A stretch of DNA of 35,016 bases. It comes from Clostridia bacterium (GTDB lineage Bacteria > Bacillota > Clostridia > Christensenellales > Borkfalkiaceae). The translations under genes and the position numbers were made by a program. The stretch covers positions 1 to 35,016 of the forward strand of contig JAGHJD010000008.1 in assembly GCA_017886895.1 (NCBI GenBank), read 5' to 3'. Positions 14,957-23,647 of this stretch are shown here, piece after piece (positions within the stretch are counted from its first letter, which is position 1; each line of letters opens with the position of its first letter). The notes beneath the pieces were generated by a model. The model did not search any database and was not told where the DNA came from. It was given only the letters and a program-made list of their open reading frames with translations.

Positions 14957-15625
14957 TCAGAAGAACACGCCGCGCGCCTGCTCTTTGACCTCCGCGCTCG
15001 CGGTGAACGGGATGCGCGTGGTGTAGCCCCTGCGCGCCGCAACGATCATCTTGGTCGGCCAGGCGTAGATGTCCCTGTTCCAGACGCCGACGGTATCGTT
15101 GTACAGCTCGCGGGCGGCGGTGATCTCCTTCTGGAGATAGGCGTTCTGCTGCATCGCGTCCGCAATCTCGGCGTGCGCTTTGAGATCGGGGTAGTTCTCG
15201 AACGCGAGGTTGATGCTCCTGCCCACCGAGTCGATCTGCTGCGCGACCTCGTTGCGCAGCCCGTCGTTCGCGGGGTTCGCGCCCGAACGGTAGGCGGCGA
15301 TCTGCGTCATCGTCGTCTTGTCGAGATCGATCGCCTTATCGAGAAGGCGCGCGCAGTTCTGCAAAATGACGACGCGCTGTTCGAGATAGTTGTCGATCTG
15401 CGAAGCGTCATGCTGCAGTTTCTGCTGGAGCTGCGAGAGATAGTTCCCCGCCTTGATCTTCATGATCAGGAAGATCAGCCCGGGGATGATCAACGGGATC
15501 CAAAGGAGCACCTCAAAGATCCTCGACCCGACCCCGACCTTGATGGGGAGCTGTTTCTCGATGACGGCAACGTCGCGGCCCTGCTGGTTTACGGGACCGG
15601 TCATTTCGTCAAGTTCGTTTGCCAT
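14957..15625 (-). CDS. LemA family protein
   Basis: A 222-aa membrane protein of the LemA family, whose molecular role is not established. An N-terminal cytosolic stretch of about 35 residues is followed by one membrane segment (about 36-57). The helical LemA core runs from GNYLSQLQQKL through IDNYLEQRVVILQNCARLL to AYLQKEITAARELYNDTVGVWN and a final aromatic patch (IYAWPTKMI). It is a little longer at the N-terminus than many LemA proteins. ATG at 15625 has GGAGG eight bases upstream. Only 15 bp separate it from the 726-aa gene before it. This pairing suggests a joint role at the envelope. It is the last gene before the strong terminator. Confidence 0.9.
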   Translation of the reverse strand: MANELDEMTGPVNQQGRDVAVIEKQLPIKVGVGSRIFEVLLWIPLIIPGLIFLIMKIKAGNYLSQLQQKLQHDASQIDNYLEQRVVILQNCARLLDKAIDLDKTTMTQIAAYRSGANPANDGLRNEVAQQIDSVGRSINLAFENYPDLKAHAEIADAMQQNAYLQKEITAARELYNDTVGVWNRDIYAWPTKMIVAARRGYTTRIPFTASAEVKEQARGVFF

Positions 15626-15640
15626 GTTTATATCCTCCTT

Positions 15641-17821
15641 TTATTTTTCATCTTTTGTCGGATCGCCGAACTCCGCGAAGGGGTCCGCGTCTCCGTCCGT
15701 CTCCCCTCCGAATTCGGAGAAGGGCTCTGCCCCGCCCTGCTCTGCCGGCGCGGGCGGCGCTTCCGCCGCTTTTTCGGGCGGCTCTGCCGCGCTCTCCGCC
15801 GCTTTTTCGGGTGCGGCGCTCTCTTTTTCGGGCGCTTCCGCCGCTTTTTCGGGTGCGGCGCTCTCCGCGCCCTGCCGCCCGTTCTTTTCCGCGCTCTCTG
15901 CGTCCGCTTTGTCGGCATAGTCCGCCGCCGCGCGCACCGCCTCCGCGCCGACGATAAACGCCGCGCCCGCCGCCGCAGCCTCGCGCAGCCCGAAGATGCC
16001 CGAAAGCTCCGCGTCCGCTGCGGGGCCGAACGCGCTGCCCTCCGCAAGCGGGAAGGCGACCAGCCCGTCGCGGTAGACGCAGTCGCCGTTCGGCGAATAT
16101 CTGCGCACGAAGGACGCAAGCGCGGAACCTGCGCGCTGCCGCTCGTACTCCTCGCGCGTGCCGCCGACCGCCTTCATCTCCATCTCCGTCGTGCGGGAAA
16201 CGGGGATATACTCGATCCACGGCACGGGCACCGCGTGCATGCGCCCGTCGCCGCCGAACACGGAGACGACGTCCACGCGCTCGCGCGTATCGTAAGAATT
16301 CGCGGTGACGGCGACCCTGTCCGCCGCGCCGTCCTTGCGCACGAAAGACGCCTTCAAGATCGTGTCCGTCTTCGCCGCCCCGTGCGCGAAGGGCGCGGCG
16401 CCCAGCCCGTTGGCGAGCACCTCCGCCTCGTAGCCCGTATAGTTGGTGTTGTAGACGTCTCGGTAGATGAACTCGCGCGGTTTCTGCTGGCGGTACAGCG
16501 GCACCGCCAGAACGGGCGCGAGATCGAAGTAGAGAGACTTGAAATATTCCGCATTATAGGCGATGAACGCCGCCCGCGACGCGGCGAGATCGTGGCTGAC
16601 GTAGCGGGAGGGATCCGTCTCCGCCTGCCAGCGCTGCGCGTGCTCTGAGCGGATGCAGTTGATGCAGCCCGTCTTGTAAAAAGCGAAGTCGTCGCCGTAG
16701 CCGTCGTCCTCTTTGATGAGGTCGAGCATGTTCTTCTGCGCGAGCGGGGTGAACATGAGGCGGAACTGCACCTCGTGCGTGCGGTCTACCGCACCGAACA
16801 GCACGTCGAACTCGGTGCTGCCCATTTCAGTGAACTGCGCGCCCGCGCCGACCGCTTTCCTCGCACGTTTGGCAAGTTTTTTGCCGCCCTTTTTCACCGT
16901 CTTTTCGATCTCTTTTTCGTCCAGCTCGTTCGCATGCGTGGGCTGCCGCGAAAAGCTGAGATCGGGCGCCGCCTCGTTGCCGTAGAACAGACGGGTCTCG
17001 TAGCCGTAATAGGGCGCGGGCTTGGTGACGGACGCGGTGAGCGTCTGCGAATGGTGCACGGCGCGCGTGTTCCCTTCCGAGTCACGCTCGTACGTCGTCC
17101 AGTGAATGACGATGGAGCCGTAATACGTCTTGCTGCCCATCGTACAGCGGAACAGCCGCTCTACGAAAAACGGGTTTTCGTCCGCCGTGCCCGAGAGCAC
17201 GTACACCGTGGAGGCGTTCGGGTCGGTATTCTGGCGGAACCCGTACTTGCGCGTAAACAGATCCAGCCGCCGCACGTCGAACCGATCGTCCAGCTTGAGG
17301 AAGGGCGCCGTCTTTTCGATGAGCTCGCGCGTCATGTTCCAGGTGAACAGCGCGTGCAGCGGGCGCACCTGCTCCATCGCCTGTTCCCTGATCTCATTCG
17401 CATGGGAAACTGCCTTTTCATACTTCGCCTGCCGCGATTTGAGCACCTGTTTGATCTTCGTGCACAAAAGGACGATGAGCACGACGGCGACGGCAAGGCA
17501 GATGCCGCCGATAAGAAGGTACAGCCGGTTCGGGTCGCCCGCGAAATAGAGCGCGACGAGCACGACCGCCGCGACCAGCGCCGCAACGAGGAAAAAGATG
17601 ACGAACCCGCGCAGGACTTTGGAGGAGTTGAGCCGTTTTTCGGCATGCTGCGCCTTCACGCACGCGGCGTTGTACTGCGAAACGGTCGCGGCGTTCTCCT
17701 GCGCGTTCACGCCCGAACGCCTGACAAGCTCGTCAAAATACGCCGCGGCGTTCTCTTCGATCGCGGCGCGGAGCGTGCCCCTGTAATATTTTAAAGGTTC
17801 ATAGCCCGTAAGCGTATCCAT
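15641..17821 (-). CDS. LemA-linked two-TM protein of unknown function
   Basis: A 726-aa protein. A helical N-terminus (1-66) is followed by two membrane segments at about 70-93 and 99-121 with a very short link, so most of the protein faces the cytosol. The next part (about 123-620) mixes alpha and beta; I recognise no catalytic motif. Features include a Lys-rich patch KKGGKKLAKRARK and a Cys pair CINC. The end (about 640-726) is low complexity, with repeated A-P-E-K and acidic P-F-(S/A)-E-F-G motifs near the C-terminus. ATG at 17821 has only GAGAG nearby. Genes of this type sit next to lemA in other Firmicutes as far as I recall, which suggests a complex. Function unknown. Confidence 0.8.
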   Translation of the reverse strand: MDTLTGYEPLKYYRGTLRAAIEENAAAYFDELVRRSGVNAQENAATVSQYNAACVKAQHAEKRLNSSKVLRGFVIFFLVAALVAAVVLVALYFAGDPNRLYLLIGGICLAVAVVLIVLLCTKIKQVLKSRQAKYEKAVSHANEIREQAMEQVRPLHALFTWNMTRELIEKTAPFLKLDDRFDVRRLDLFTRKYGFRQNTDPNASTVYVLSGTADENPFFVERLFRCTMGSKTYYGSIVIHWTTYERDSEGNTRAVHHSQTLTASVTKPAPYYGYETRLFYGNEAAPDLSFSRQPTHANELDEKEIEKTVKKGGKKLAKRARKAVGAGAQFTEMGSTEFDVLFGAVDRTHEVQFRLMFTPLAQKNMLDLIKEDDGYGDDFAFYKTGCINCIRSEHAQRWQAETDPSRYVSHDLAASRAAFIAYNAEYFKSLYFDLAPVLAVPLYRQQKPREFIYRDVYNTNYTGYEAEVLANGLGAAPFAHGAAKTDTILKASFVRKDGAADRVAVTANSYDTRERVDVVSVFGGDGRMHAVPVPWIEYIPVSRTTEMEMKAVGGTREEYERQRAGSALASFVRRYSPNGDCVYRDGLVAFPLAEGSAFGPAADAELSGIFGLREAAAAGAAFIVGAEAVRAAADYADKADAESAEKNGRQGAESAAPEKAAEAPEKESAAPEKAAESAAEPPEKAAEAPPAPAEQGGAEPFSEFGGETDGDADPFAEFGDPTKDEK

Positions 17822-17851
17822 ATTCTCTCTCGCAACGTTTCTCTTTTCCTA

Positions 17852-19522
17852 TCATTGTACAGCATCCGGCAACATTCGAGTCGCGCCGTACGGGATGACG
17901 GTGCCGCCGCCGCGCTTGATCATCGCAACGAGCGTGCCCGCGGGCAGACCGAGTTCGCGCACCTTTTTGCCCTCCCACGGGTGGTTTTTGCCGATATATT
18001 CCTCAAACATGCCGAAGCTCTCGCGGTTCTCGAATTCGGGCGCGGCAGTGACGAGCAGGTCGCCGGGATGCACGACGGTGTTGCCGTTCGGCACGACCGT
18101 CTCATTGCCGCGCAGGATGAGCACGACGAGAAATTCGTGCGGCATGACGCAGTTTTTGAGCTGCCGCCCCGCCCACGGGTGGTTCTCCCCCACCACGACT
18201 TTGACGAAGCGCACATCCGTCTCGTCCTGGTAGTCCGTGAACGTGCGCAGGACGTTGTCGTTGTCGCCCAGCATGTGCACCTTTTTGGAAAAGAAGGGCA
18301 GCAGCGAGCCCTGCAGCGCGATGGAGATGATGACGATGACGAAGATGATGCTGAACAGATCGTAAGGCAGCGCGTTTTCGCCGAGGGTGCTGATGGCGTA
18401 GATCGCGAACACGATGGACGCGACGCCGCGCAAGCCCGCCCACGAGACGACGGCGATCTGGTTGGGCTTTGCGCGGAAAGGCGCCAGAAGCCCCGTCACC
18501 GTCACGGGGCGGGCGATGAGCGTCATGAACACAAAGATGAGCAGTGCGGGCAGGAGCACTTCGGGGCGGATGAGGTATTCGGGGGTCGCCAAAAGCCCGA
18601 GCAGGAAAAAGATGAGCATCTGCGCGACGTTCGTCAGCGCGTCGAAAAAGTGCACGCAGTCGCGCTTCTGCGAGATACGCGCGTTGCCGAGCATGATGCC
18701 GCAGATGTACACGGCGAGGTACCCGTTCCCCGCGAGGGCGGGAACGCCCGTGATCTCGCCGAGCAGCGAGGGCAGCGCGTAAGTGACGAGCGCCACGGCG
18801 ACGACGAAGATGGTGCCGCCCTGCCCCATGTTGAAGGGAAAGCGCTTTAAAATGAAGATGCCGAGAAATCCCAGCCCGACGCCGAACAGCGCGCCGAACC
18901 CGACCTGCGAAAAGAGCATGCCGACGATCTCGCCCGCGCCCATGCCGCCGCCCGCCGCGCCGTTCGCGGCGAGCACCGACGTAAACACGACGGTGAGCAT
19001 ATACGACATCGGGTCGTTCGAGCCGGACTCCATTTCAAGGAGAGACGACGTGCGGTATTTCAGGTTCAACCTGCGCGAACGCAGGATATTGAACACGGAT
19101 GCGGCGTCCGTCGAGCAGATGACCGAGCCGATGAGCATGCTCTCGACCCAGCCGATGCCGCCGAAAGGCAGGAGCTGAAAGATGCACCAGACCCCGACGC
19201 CGACCAGCCCCGCCGTGAGCGCCGTGCCCGCAAAGGACAGGAGCAGCGCCCTGCCCGCGACGGGGCGCGCCTCCTTGAAATTGGTGCCGAACCCGCCGTA
19301 GAAGATGACGAACACAAGGCAGATGGAGCAGACGATATTGCCGAGGTTGTAGTCGGTGAAGTTGCCCATCAGCCCCGTGACGCGCGCGAGCAGCCCGAAC
19401 ACGATGCCCAGCCCGATGAACAGCAGGAGAGAGGGCACTTTCAGCTTGTCCGTGATGCGGTTTATGAAGATGCACAGCGCAATGACCGCGCCGATCACGA
19501 GCAGCATATAGACGTAATCCAT
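17852..19522 (-). CDS. K+/H+-type antiporter (CPA1, NhaP2-like) with RCK_C domains
   Basis: A 556-aa inner-membrane cation/proton antiporter. About 12 hydrophobic segments cover residues 1-400. STDAASVFNILRS and LLEMESGSNDPMSYML are the family motifs, with the conserved ND pair that binds the ion. Two C-terminal RCK_C (TrkA-C) units follow, at about 433-494 (VRFVKVVVGENHPWAG to GDLLVTAA) and about 503-556. The second stops at GATRMLPDAVQ, where relatives usually go on with a G-D-x-L strand, so the domain seems clipped. ATG at 19522 is chosen for GGAGG upstream; an in-frame extension into the gap is not supported. It lies between the lipid kinase and the 726-aa gene, in one operon. Confidence 0.92.
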   Translation of the reverse strand: MDYVYMLLVIGAVIALCIFINRITDKLKVPSLLLFIGLGIVFGLLARVTGLMGNFTDYNLGNIVCSICLVFVIFYGGFGTNFKEARPVAGRALLLSFAGTALTAGLVGVGVWCIFQLLPFGGIGWVESMLIGSVICSTDAASVFNILRSRRLNLKYRTSSLLEMESGSNDPMSYMLTVVFTSVLAANGAAGGGMGAGEIVGMLFSQVGFGALFGVGLGFLGIFILKRFPFNMGQGGTIFVVAVALVTYALPSLLGEITGVPALAGNGYLAVYICGIMLGNARISQKRDCVHFFDALTNVAQMLIFFLLGLLATPEYLIRPEVLLPALLIFVFMTLIARPVTVTGLLAPFRAKPNQIAVVSWAGLRGVASIVFAIYAISTLGENALPYDLFSIIFVIVIISIALQGSLLPFFSKKVHMLGDNDNVLRTFTDYQDETDVRFVKVVVGENHPWAGRQLKNCVMPHEFLVVLILRGNETVVPNGNTVVHPGDLLVTAAPEFENRESFGMFEEYIGKNHPWEGKKVRELGLPAGTLVAMIKRGGGTVIPYGATRMLPDAVQ

Positions 19523-19602
19523 GCCGTTCTCCTCCTTTTCCGCGGGCATGCGCACGCAGATATTTCCGAACGCGCGGGCATTTCCGCGCGCATGCGGGCG
19601 CG

Positions 19603-20472
19603 CTATCCCCTGTACATGCGCAGCCTGTCCTTCACAATGTCCACCACAAAGGGCAGACCGTCGTACAATTCCCCGTCCACCTGCACGGTGAGCGGCTTTT
19701 CGGGCACCACCTCGAGGTGCTCGCACCGCTCGAAGCGGGTGAAACTCTCCTCTAAGATCCGCCCCTTCATCAGCCTGATAAAGGCGGGAATGATGCGCGA
19801 TTTTTTCACGTTGTCCACCGCGACGAAGTCTAAAAGTCCGTCGCCGAGCACCGCCGCGGGGCACATGCGGATGCCCCCGCCGATGCGGTAGCCGTTGCCG
19901 ATGCAGGCGATGAGCGTCTTATAGTGCTCCTCCTTCCCGTTGAACCGCGCCGTCAGCTCGTAATTCCTGAACTTGATGAGCGAGACGATCAGGCTGAGGA
20001 GGTACCCCGTCTTGCCGCGGAACAGCCCGCCCCTGCGGCAGCGGCGCAAAATCTCCACGTCGATGCCCGTGCCGATGACGTTGATGCCGCGCACGCCCTG
20101 CGGCATCTGCATGTATTCCGTAAACTGCGGCGCACCGTCCGCAATGAGGTCGACCGCCCGCACGGGATCCTCGGGGATCTTCGCCGCGGCGGCAAAGTCG
20201 TTCCCGGTGCCGAGCGGGATCAGCCCCAGCGCACAGCGTTCAAAGTTGCAAAAGCCGTTCAGCGCCTCGTGCAGGGTGCCGTCTCCGCCGACGACGATGA
20301 CGTCTTCCCCCGCCTCGCACGCCTGCCGCGCCAGCTCCTTCGCCTCGCCGCGCGCGTGCGTCTCGCTGACGGAAAACGCCAGCCCGCGCTCGCGCATGCG
20401 CGCAAGCACGCGCCGATACTGTTTTTTCTTTTTCCCTCTCCCCGCGTTCGGATTGACGATCAGGCGGAACAT
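19603..20472 (-). CDS. Diacylglycerol/lipid kinase (YegS/DgkB family)
   Basis: A 289-aa cytosolic lipid kinase that probably phosphorylates diacylglycerol, returning it to phosphatidate. NPNAGRGKKKK near the start is the nucleotide-phosphate binding region. VVGGDGTLHEAL holds the GGDGT motif at 62-66, and PLGTGNDFA lies at 86-94. The C-terminal beta domain contains GNGYRIGGG and VDGELYDG, as usual. Length is typical. ATG at 20472 has a GGAAGAGAG site. It is the first gene of an operon with the antiporter, 726-aa protein and LemA. It is transcribed from a promoter that shares its -35 with the divergent cca promoter. Confidence 0.92.
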   Translation of the reverse strand: MFRLIVNPNAGRGKKKKQYRRVLARMRERGLAFSVSETHARGEAKELARQACEAGEDVIVVGGDGTLHEALNGFCNFERCALGLIPLGTGNDFAAAAKIPEDPVRAVDLIADGAPQFTEYMQMPQGVRGINVIGTGIDVEILRRCRRGGLFRGKTGYLLSLIVSLIKFRNYELTARFNGKEEHYKTLIACIGNGYRIGGGIRMCPAAVLGDGLLDFVAVDNVKKSRIIPAFIRLMKGRILEESFTRFERCEHLEVVPEKPLTVQVDGELYDGLPFVVDIVKDRLRMYRG

Positions 20473-20510
20473 CGGCTCTCTCTTCCGTAAAAAAATCTTA
20501 TATTTTGTTT

Positions 20511-20539
20511 ACTATATAATAAACGGCGGAGATTTGCAA
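20511..20539 (-). promoter_or_regulatory. Promoter of the dagK operon
   Basis: Minus strand TTGCAA (20534-20539), 17-bp spacer, TATAGT (20511-20516). Transcription would start about 30 bp before the start codon. The -35 is a palindrome and is also the -35 of the opposite promoter. Confidence 0.75.
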
Positions 20540-20562
20540 TTTATTTCATCTTCTGCTATAAT
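20534..20562 (+). promoter_or_regulatory. Promoter of cca-rmuC
   Basis: TTGCAA (20534-20539), 17-bp spacer, TATAAT (20557-20562) with an extended -10 (TGC before it). The -35 is shared with the divergent promoter. Confidence 0.82.
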
Positions 20563-20617
20563 AGATTTTATGAATACGCGCGTTAACCCCTGTTTATGAA
20601 AGCGCGCGGAATTGTTT

Positions 20618-21964
20618 ATGGAACTTGTACTCCCCGAACAACTGCATGCGCTCGCCGAACGGGCGCCCTTCCCGCTGTACGCGGTGGGCGGCGCCGTGCG
20701 CGACGCCCTCGCGGGGCTGCCCGCGACCGACGACATCGACCTCTGCGCCCCTGCGGACGCGGACGCTTTTTCGCGCCTCGCGGCGGACTGCGGGCTGGAG
20801 GTGAACGGCGTCTACAGGAACACGGGCACGGTCAACCTGACGGCGGGCGGCGCGAAGATCGAATTTACCTCCTTCCGCTCAGACTTCTACCGCGGGGACG
20901 GGCACGCGCCCGCGCGCGTCACCTTCACGGACGACATGCAGACGGACGCGCGCAGGCGGGATTTCCGCTGCAACGCGGTCTACTGTGACCTGAAAACGGG
21001 GGAGATCTGCGACCCGCTGAACGGGCGGGCGGACATTGCGGCAAGGCGGCTGACGGCGACGCGGGAGCCCGTGCAGGTGTTCTCCGAGGACGGGCTGCGG
21101 CTTTTGCGGCTGGCGCGGCTCTCCGCACAGCTCGGCTTTTCGCCCGACGGGGAGACGCTCGCGGGCGCGCGGGCATCCGCAAAACAGATCGACACCATCA
21201 CCGCCGAGCGCATCTTCGCCGAACTGCAGCTCATCCTGCACGCGGACGGAAAGTACGGCGTGCGCTACGCACACTACGAGGGGCTGAAACTGCTGGACGC
21301 GATCGGCGTGCTCGAACGCATCCTGCCCGAACTGACGGCGGGGCGGGGACTTGCCCAGCGCGCGGATTTCCACGCGTACGACGTGCTGGAGCACTCGCTG
21401 CGCGCCTGCCGCTACGCCGACCCGCGCGTGCGCCTCTCGGCGCTGCTGCACGACGTCGGCAAACCCGCGGCCTATGCGGCGACGGGAAAGTACCACGGGC
21501 ACGACGCGGTCGGCGAGCCCATCGGGCGGGCGGTCCTGCAGCGGCTCAAAGCGCCGAAAAAGACGACGGAGACCGTGTGCCGCATGATCGCGCTGCACAT
21601 GTTCGACCTCGACGGAAAGGTGCGCGAGGGCAAAGTGCGCGCCTTCCTCGTGAAGAACGCGGACGTGTACGAACTTTTATGCCTCGTCAAACAGGCGGAT
21701 TTTTCGGGCTGCAAGGACGACCTCTCCCCCTGCCCCACCCTCAAAAAGTGGGAGGGGATCCGCAAAAAGATGGTGCGCGAAGGGGTGCCCTTCACGCTGA
21801 AGGAGCTTGCGGTGAAGGGGGACGACCTCGCACCCTTCCTCCCCGCGCGCAGGATCGGGGAGGTATTGAACACGCTGCTTCTGCGCTGCGCGCAGGGCGC
21901 GCTGCCGAACCGGCGGGACGCGCTGCTGCGGGAGGCGGCGCGCATGGCGGAGGAGGAGAGATGA
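20618..21964 (+). CDS. cca: CCA tRNA nucleotidyltransferase with HD domain
   Basis: A 448-aa enzyme that adds or repairs the 3' CCA of tRNA. It is a class II polymerase-beta type enzyme. YAVGGAVRDAL holds GGxVRD at 24-29, and DDIDL holds the metal-binding Asp39 and Asp41. RRRDFRCNA lies at 112-120, and the EDGLRLLRLARLSAQLGF region starts at about 157. The C-terminal half contains an HD phosphohydrolase-like motif, LLHDVGKP, with His278-Asp279, plus EHS and KYHGHD, as in many bacterial CCA enzymes. ATG at 20618 is preferred; a TTG two codons earlier is possible. SD is weak (CGGAA). Its stop overlaps the rmuC start (ATGA), so both are translated together. Confidence 0.93.
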   Translation: MELVLPEQLHALAERAPFPLYAVGGAVRDALAGLPATDDIDLCAPADADAFSRLAADCGLEVNGVYRNTGTVNLTAGGAKIEFTSFRSDFYRGDGHAPARVTFTDDMQTDARRRDFRCNAVYCDLKTGEICDPLNGRADIAARRLTATREPVQVFSEDGLRLLRLARLSAQLGFSPDGETLAGARASAKQIDTITAERIFAELQLILHADGKYGVRYAHYEGLKLLDAIGVLERILPELTAGRGLAQRADFHAYDVLEHSLRACRYADPRVRLSALLHDVGKPAAYAATGKYHGHDAVGEPIGRAVLQRLKAPKKTTETVCRMIALHMFDLDGKVREGKVRAFLVKNADVYELLCLVKQADFSGCKDDLSPCPTLKKWEGIRKKMVREGVPFTLKELAVKGDDLAPFLPARRIGEVLNTLLLRCAQGALPNRRDALLREAARMAEEER

Positions 21965-23205
21965 CGGAGATCTTCGCGATCCTCGCGGCGGTGTTCGCTG
22001 CGGGCGCGCTCGCGCTGAGCGCAGCGCTCTTTTTCGGGCGCAGAAAGACGGGCGCGGGAAAGCAGGCACAGCTTCTGGAAAAGCTCGCCCGCGAGACGGA
22101 GCGGGCGAACTACCTCGCCGAAAACACGGCGCACGCGACGCAGAACTACCTCGACTTTCTGACCAAGCAGCAGGGCGGGAATTTAAAGAGCTTACAGGAA
22201 AAGATGGACGGGCTGAGCGCGCAGACGGAGCGGCGGCTCGCCGAGATACAGCGCACGCTGGCGGGCGAGCTGCGCTATATGGCGGAGCAGAACGCGAAGA
22301 CGCTGGAAAACATCCGCCTGACCGTGGACGAAAAGCTCTCCTCCACCCTCGAAAACAGGCTGAACAAGAGCTATTCGCTCATCAACGAACGGCTGGAGGC
22401 GGTGTATAAGGGGCTCGGCGAGGTGAAACAGCTCGCGGGGTCCGTCGCGGACATAAAAAAAGTGTTCTCGAACGTGAAACTGCGCGGCGGCTGGGGCGAG
22501 GTGCAGCTCGCCTCCCTGCTCGACCAGATGCTCGCGCCCGCGCAGTACCGCGCGAACGTGCGCATCGACCCCCTCGACAGCGCCGTCGTCGAATACTGCA
22601 TCCTGCTCCCCTCCAAGGACGACGAGACGACGCTCCTGCCCGTAGACAGCAAATTCCCCGTCGAGGAGTACAGGCGGCTCATCGACGCCGAGGAGAGCGG
22701 GGACAGGGCGCTCGCCGAACGGGCGCGCAAAAATCTGGAACGCGCCTTCCGCGTGCAGGCGGACACGATCGCGAAAAAGTATATCCGCCCGCCGCTGACG
22801 GCGGACTTCGCCGTCATGTTCCTGCCCCTCGAAGGGCTGTACGCGGAGTGCATCCGCATGGAGGGGCTCGGCGATTACCTCAACGAACGGCGGGTGCTCG
22901 CCTGCGGGCCCGCGAACTTCGGCGCCTTTTTAACGACGCTGCAGCTCGGCTACCGCACCGCCGCCATCGAAAAGCGGTCGGGCGAGCTGTGGGAGCTTTT
23001 GTCCGCGTTCAAGCACGAGTTCCGCAACTTCGTGCTGCTGCTCGAAAAGGCGCAGAAAAAGCTGCGCGAGGCGCAGGACACGATCGAGAGCGCCGCGAAG
23101 AAGACGCGCACGATCGACCGCAGGCTCAAGACGGTCGCGGACCTGCCCGAGGGCGCGCAGCCGCTCGGGATCGAAGGCGGGGACGAGGAGGAAGGCGAGG
23201 GCTGA
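21961..23205 (+). CDS. rmuC: DNA recombination protein RmuC
   Basis: A 414-aa protein. RmuC family members limit recombination at inverted repeats and carry a nuclease-like fold. One N-terminal membrane segment (about 4-27) is followed by a long coiled coil (about 35-150; KLARETERANYL, LSAQTERRLAEIQ). The RmuC core then runs from GGWGEVQLASLLDQML through VEYCILLPSKDDE, LPVDSKFPVEEYRRL and ADFAVMFLPLEGLYAE to the final helices with KTRTIDRRLK. The end is an acidic Gly/Glu tail. ATG at 21961 overlaps the cca stop by 4 bp. This start is fixed by the hydrophobic N-terminus; a longer reading frame extends upstream through cca but is chance. Confidence 0.94.
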   Translation: MTEIFAILAAVFAAGALALSAALFFGRRKTGAGKQAQLLEKLARETERANYLAENTAHATQNYLDFLTKQQGGNLKSLQEKMDGLSAQTERRLAEIQRTLAGELRYMAEQNAKTLENIRLTVDEKLSSTLENRLNKSYSLINERLEAVYKGLGEVKQLAGSVADIKKVFSNVKLRGGWGEVQLASLLDQMLAPAQYRANVRIDPLDSAVVEYCILLPSKDDETTLLPVDSKFPVEEYRRLIDAEESGDRALAERARKNLERAFRVQADTIAKKYIRPPLTADFAVMFLPLEGLYAECIRMEGLGDYLNERRVLACGPANFGAFLTTLQLGYRTAAIEKRSGELWELLSAFKHEFRNFVLLLEKAQKKLREAQDTIESAAKKTRTIDRRLKTVADLPEGAQPLGIEGGDEEEGEG

Positions 23206-23271
23206 CAGCCCTCCGCGGGCGGCGCCCCGCACGCAAACCACGGTTTTCACAGACGGGGCAACCCCGTTCTC

Positions 23272-23300
23272 TTGCGCATCGGCGCGCAATATAGTATAAT
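23272..23300 (+). promoter_or_regulatory. Promoter of the 101-aa/990-aa gene pair
   Basis: TTGCGC (23272-23277), 17-bp spacer, TATAAT (23295-23300), 21 bp before the start codon. Confidence 0.65.
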
Positions 23301-23321
23301 GGCGGCAGAAGGCGGTAAACT

Positions 23322-23627
23322 ATGATGAAACTTTGCAAAATCGCGGGCGATGCGCTCCCCGACGCGGGCGCGTTCGCCTTTTCGGACAGGACGGTGCAGG
23401 GCGCGCGCCTGGGCAGGGCGGGCGACTCCCTGTATATTTTCTCCCCGCGCAGGTTCAAACTGTTTGCAGAGGGGCGGGACGAGGTGGTCATCGTGCGCGG
23501 CGAGGGGCACATCAAATGGGCGCGCGGCGAGCTGCCCTTCCGCGCGGGCGAGCATATCCTCGCCGAGGAATGCGGCGAATACGAAATAAACGGAGACTGC
23601 GAATTTGCGGTCCTCCGCAACAGATAA
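23322..23627 (+). CDS. Hypothetical 101-aa protein, possibly cupin-like
   Basis: A small cytosolic protein with no membrane segment. It is a run of short beta strands: YIFSPRRFKLFA, DEVVIVRGEGHIKW and LPFRAGEHILAEECGEYEI, ending in FAVLRN. The pattern of strand, glycine turn, E-H-x-x and a final strand recalls a minimal cupin or beta-barrel fold, but the metal-binding His set is not complete, so this is a guess. Two ATG codons stand in tandem at 23322; AAGGCGG lies upstream. A good promoter is present. The next gene begins 20 bp on and is probably in the same transcript. Confidence 0.65.
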   Translation: MMKLCKIAGDALPDAGAFAFSDRTVQGARLGRAGDSLYIFSPRRFKLFAEGRDEVVIVRGEGHIKWARGELPFRAGEHILAEECGEYEINGDCEFAVLRNR

Positions 23628-23647
23628 AAAAGAGGCTTTTTTTTCAA

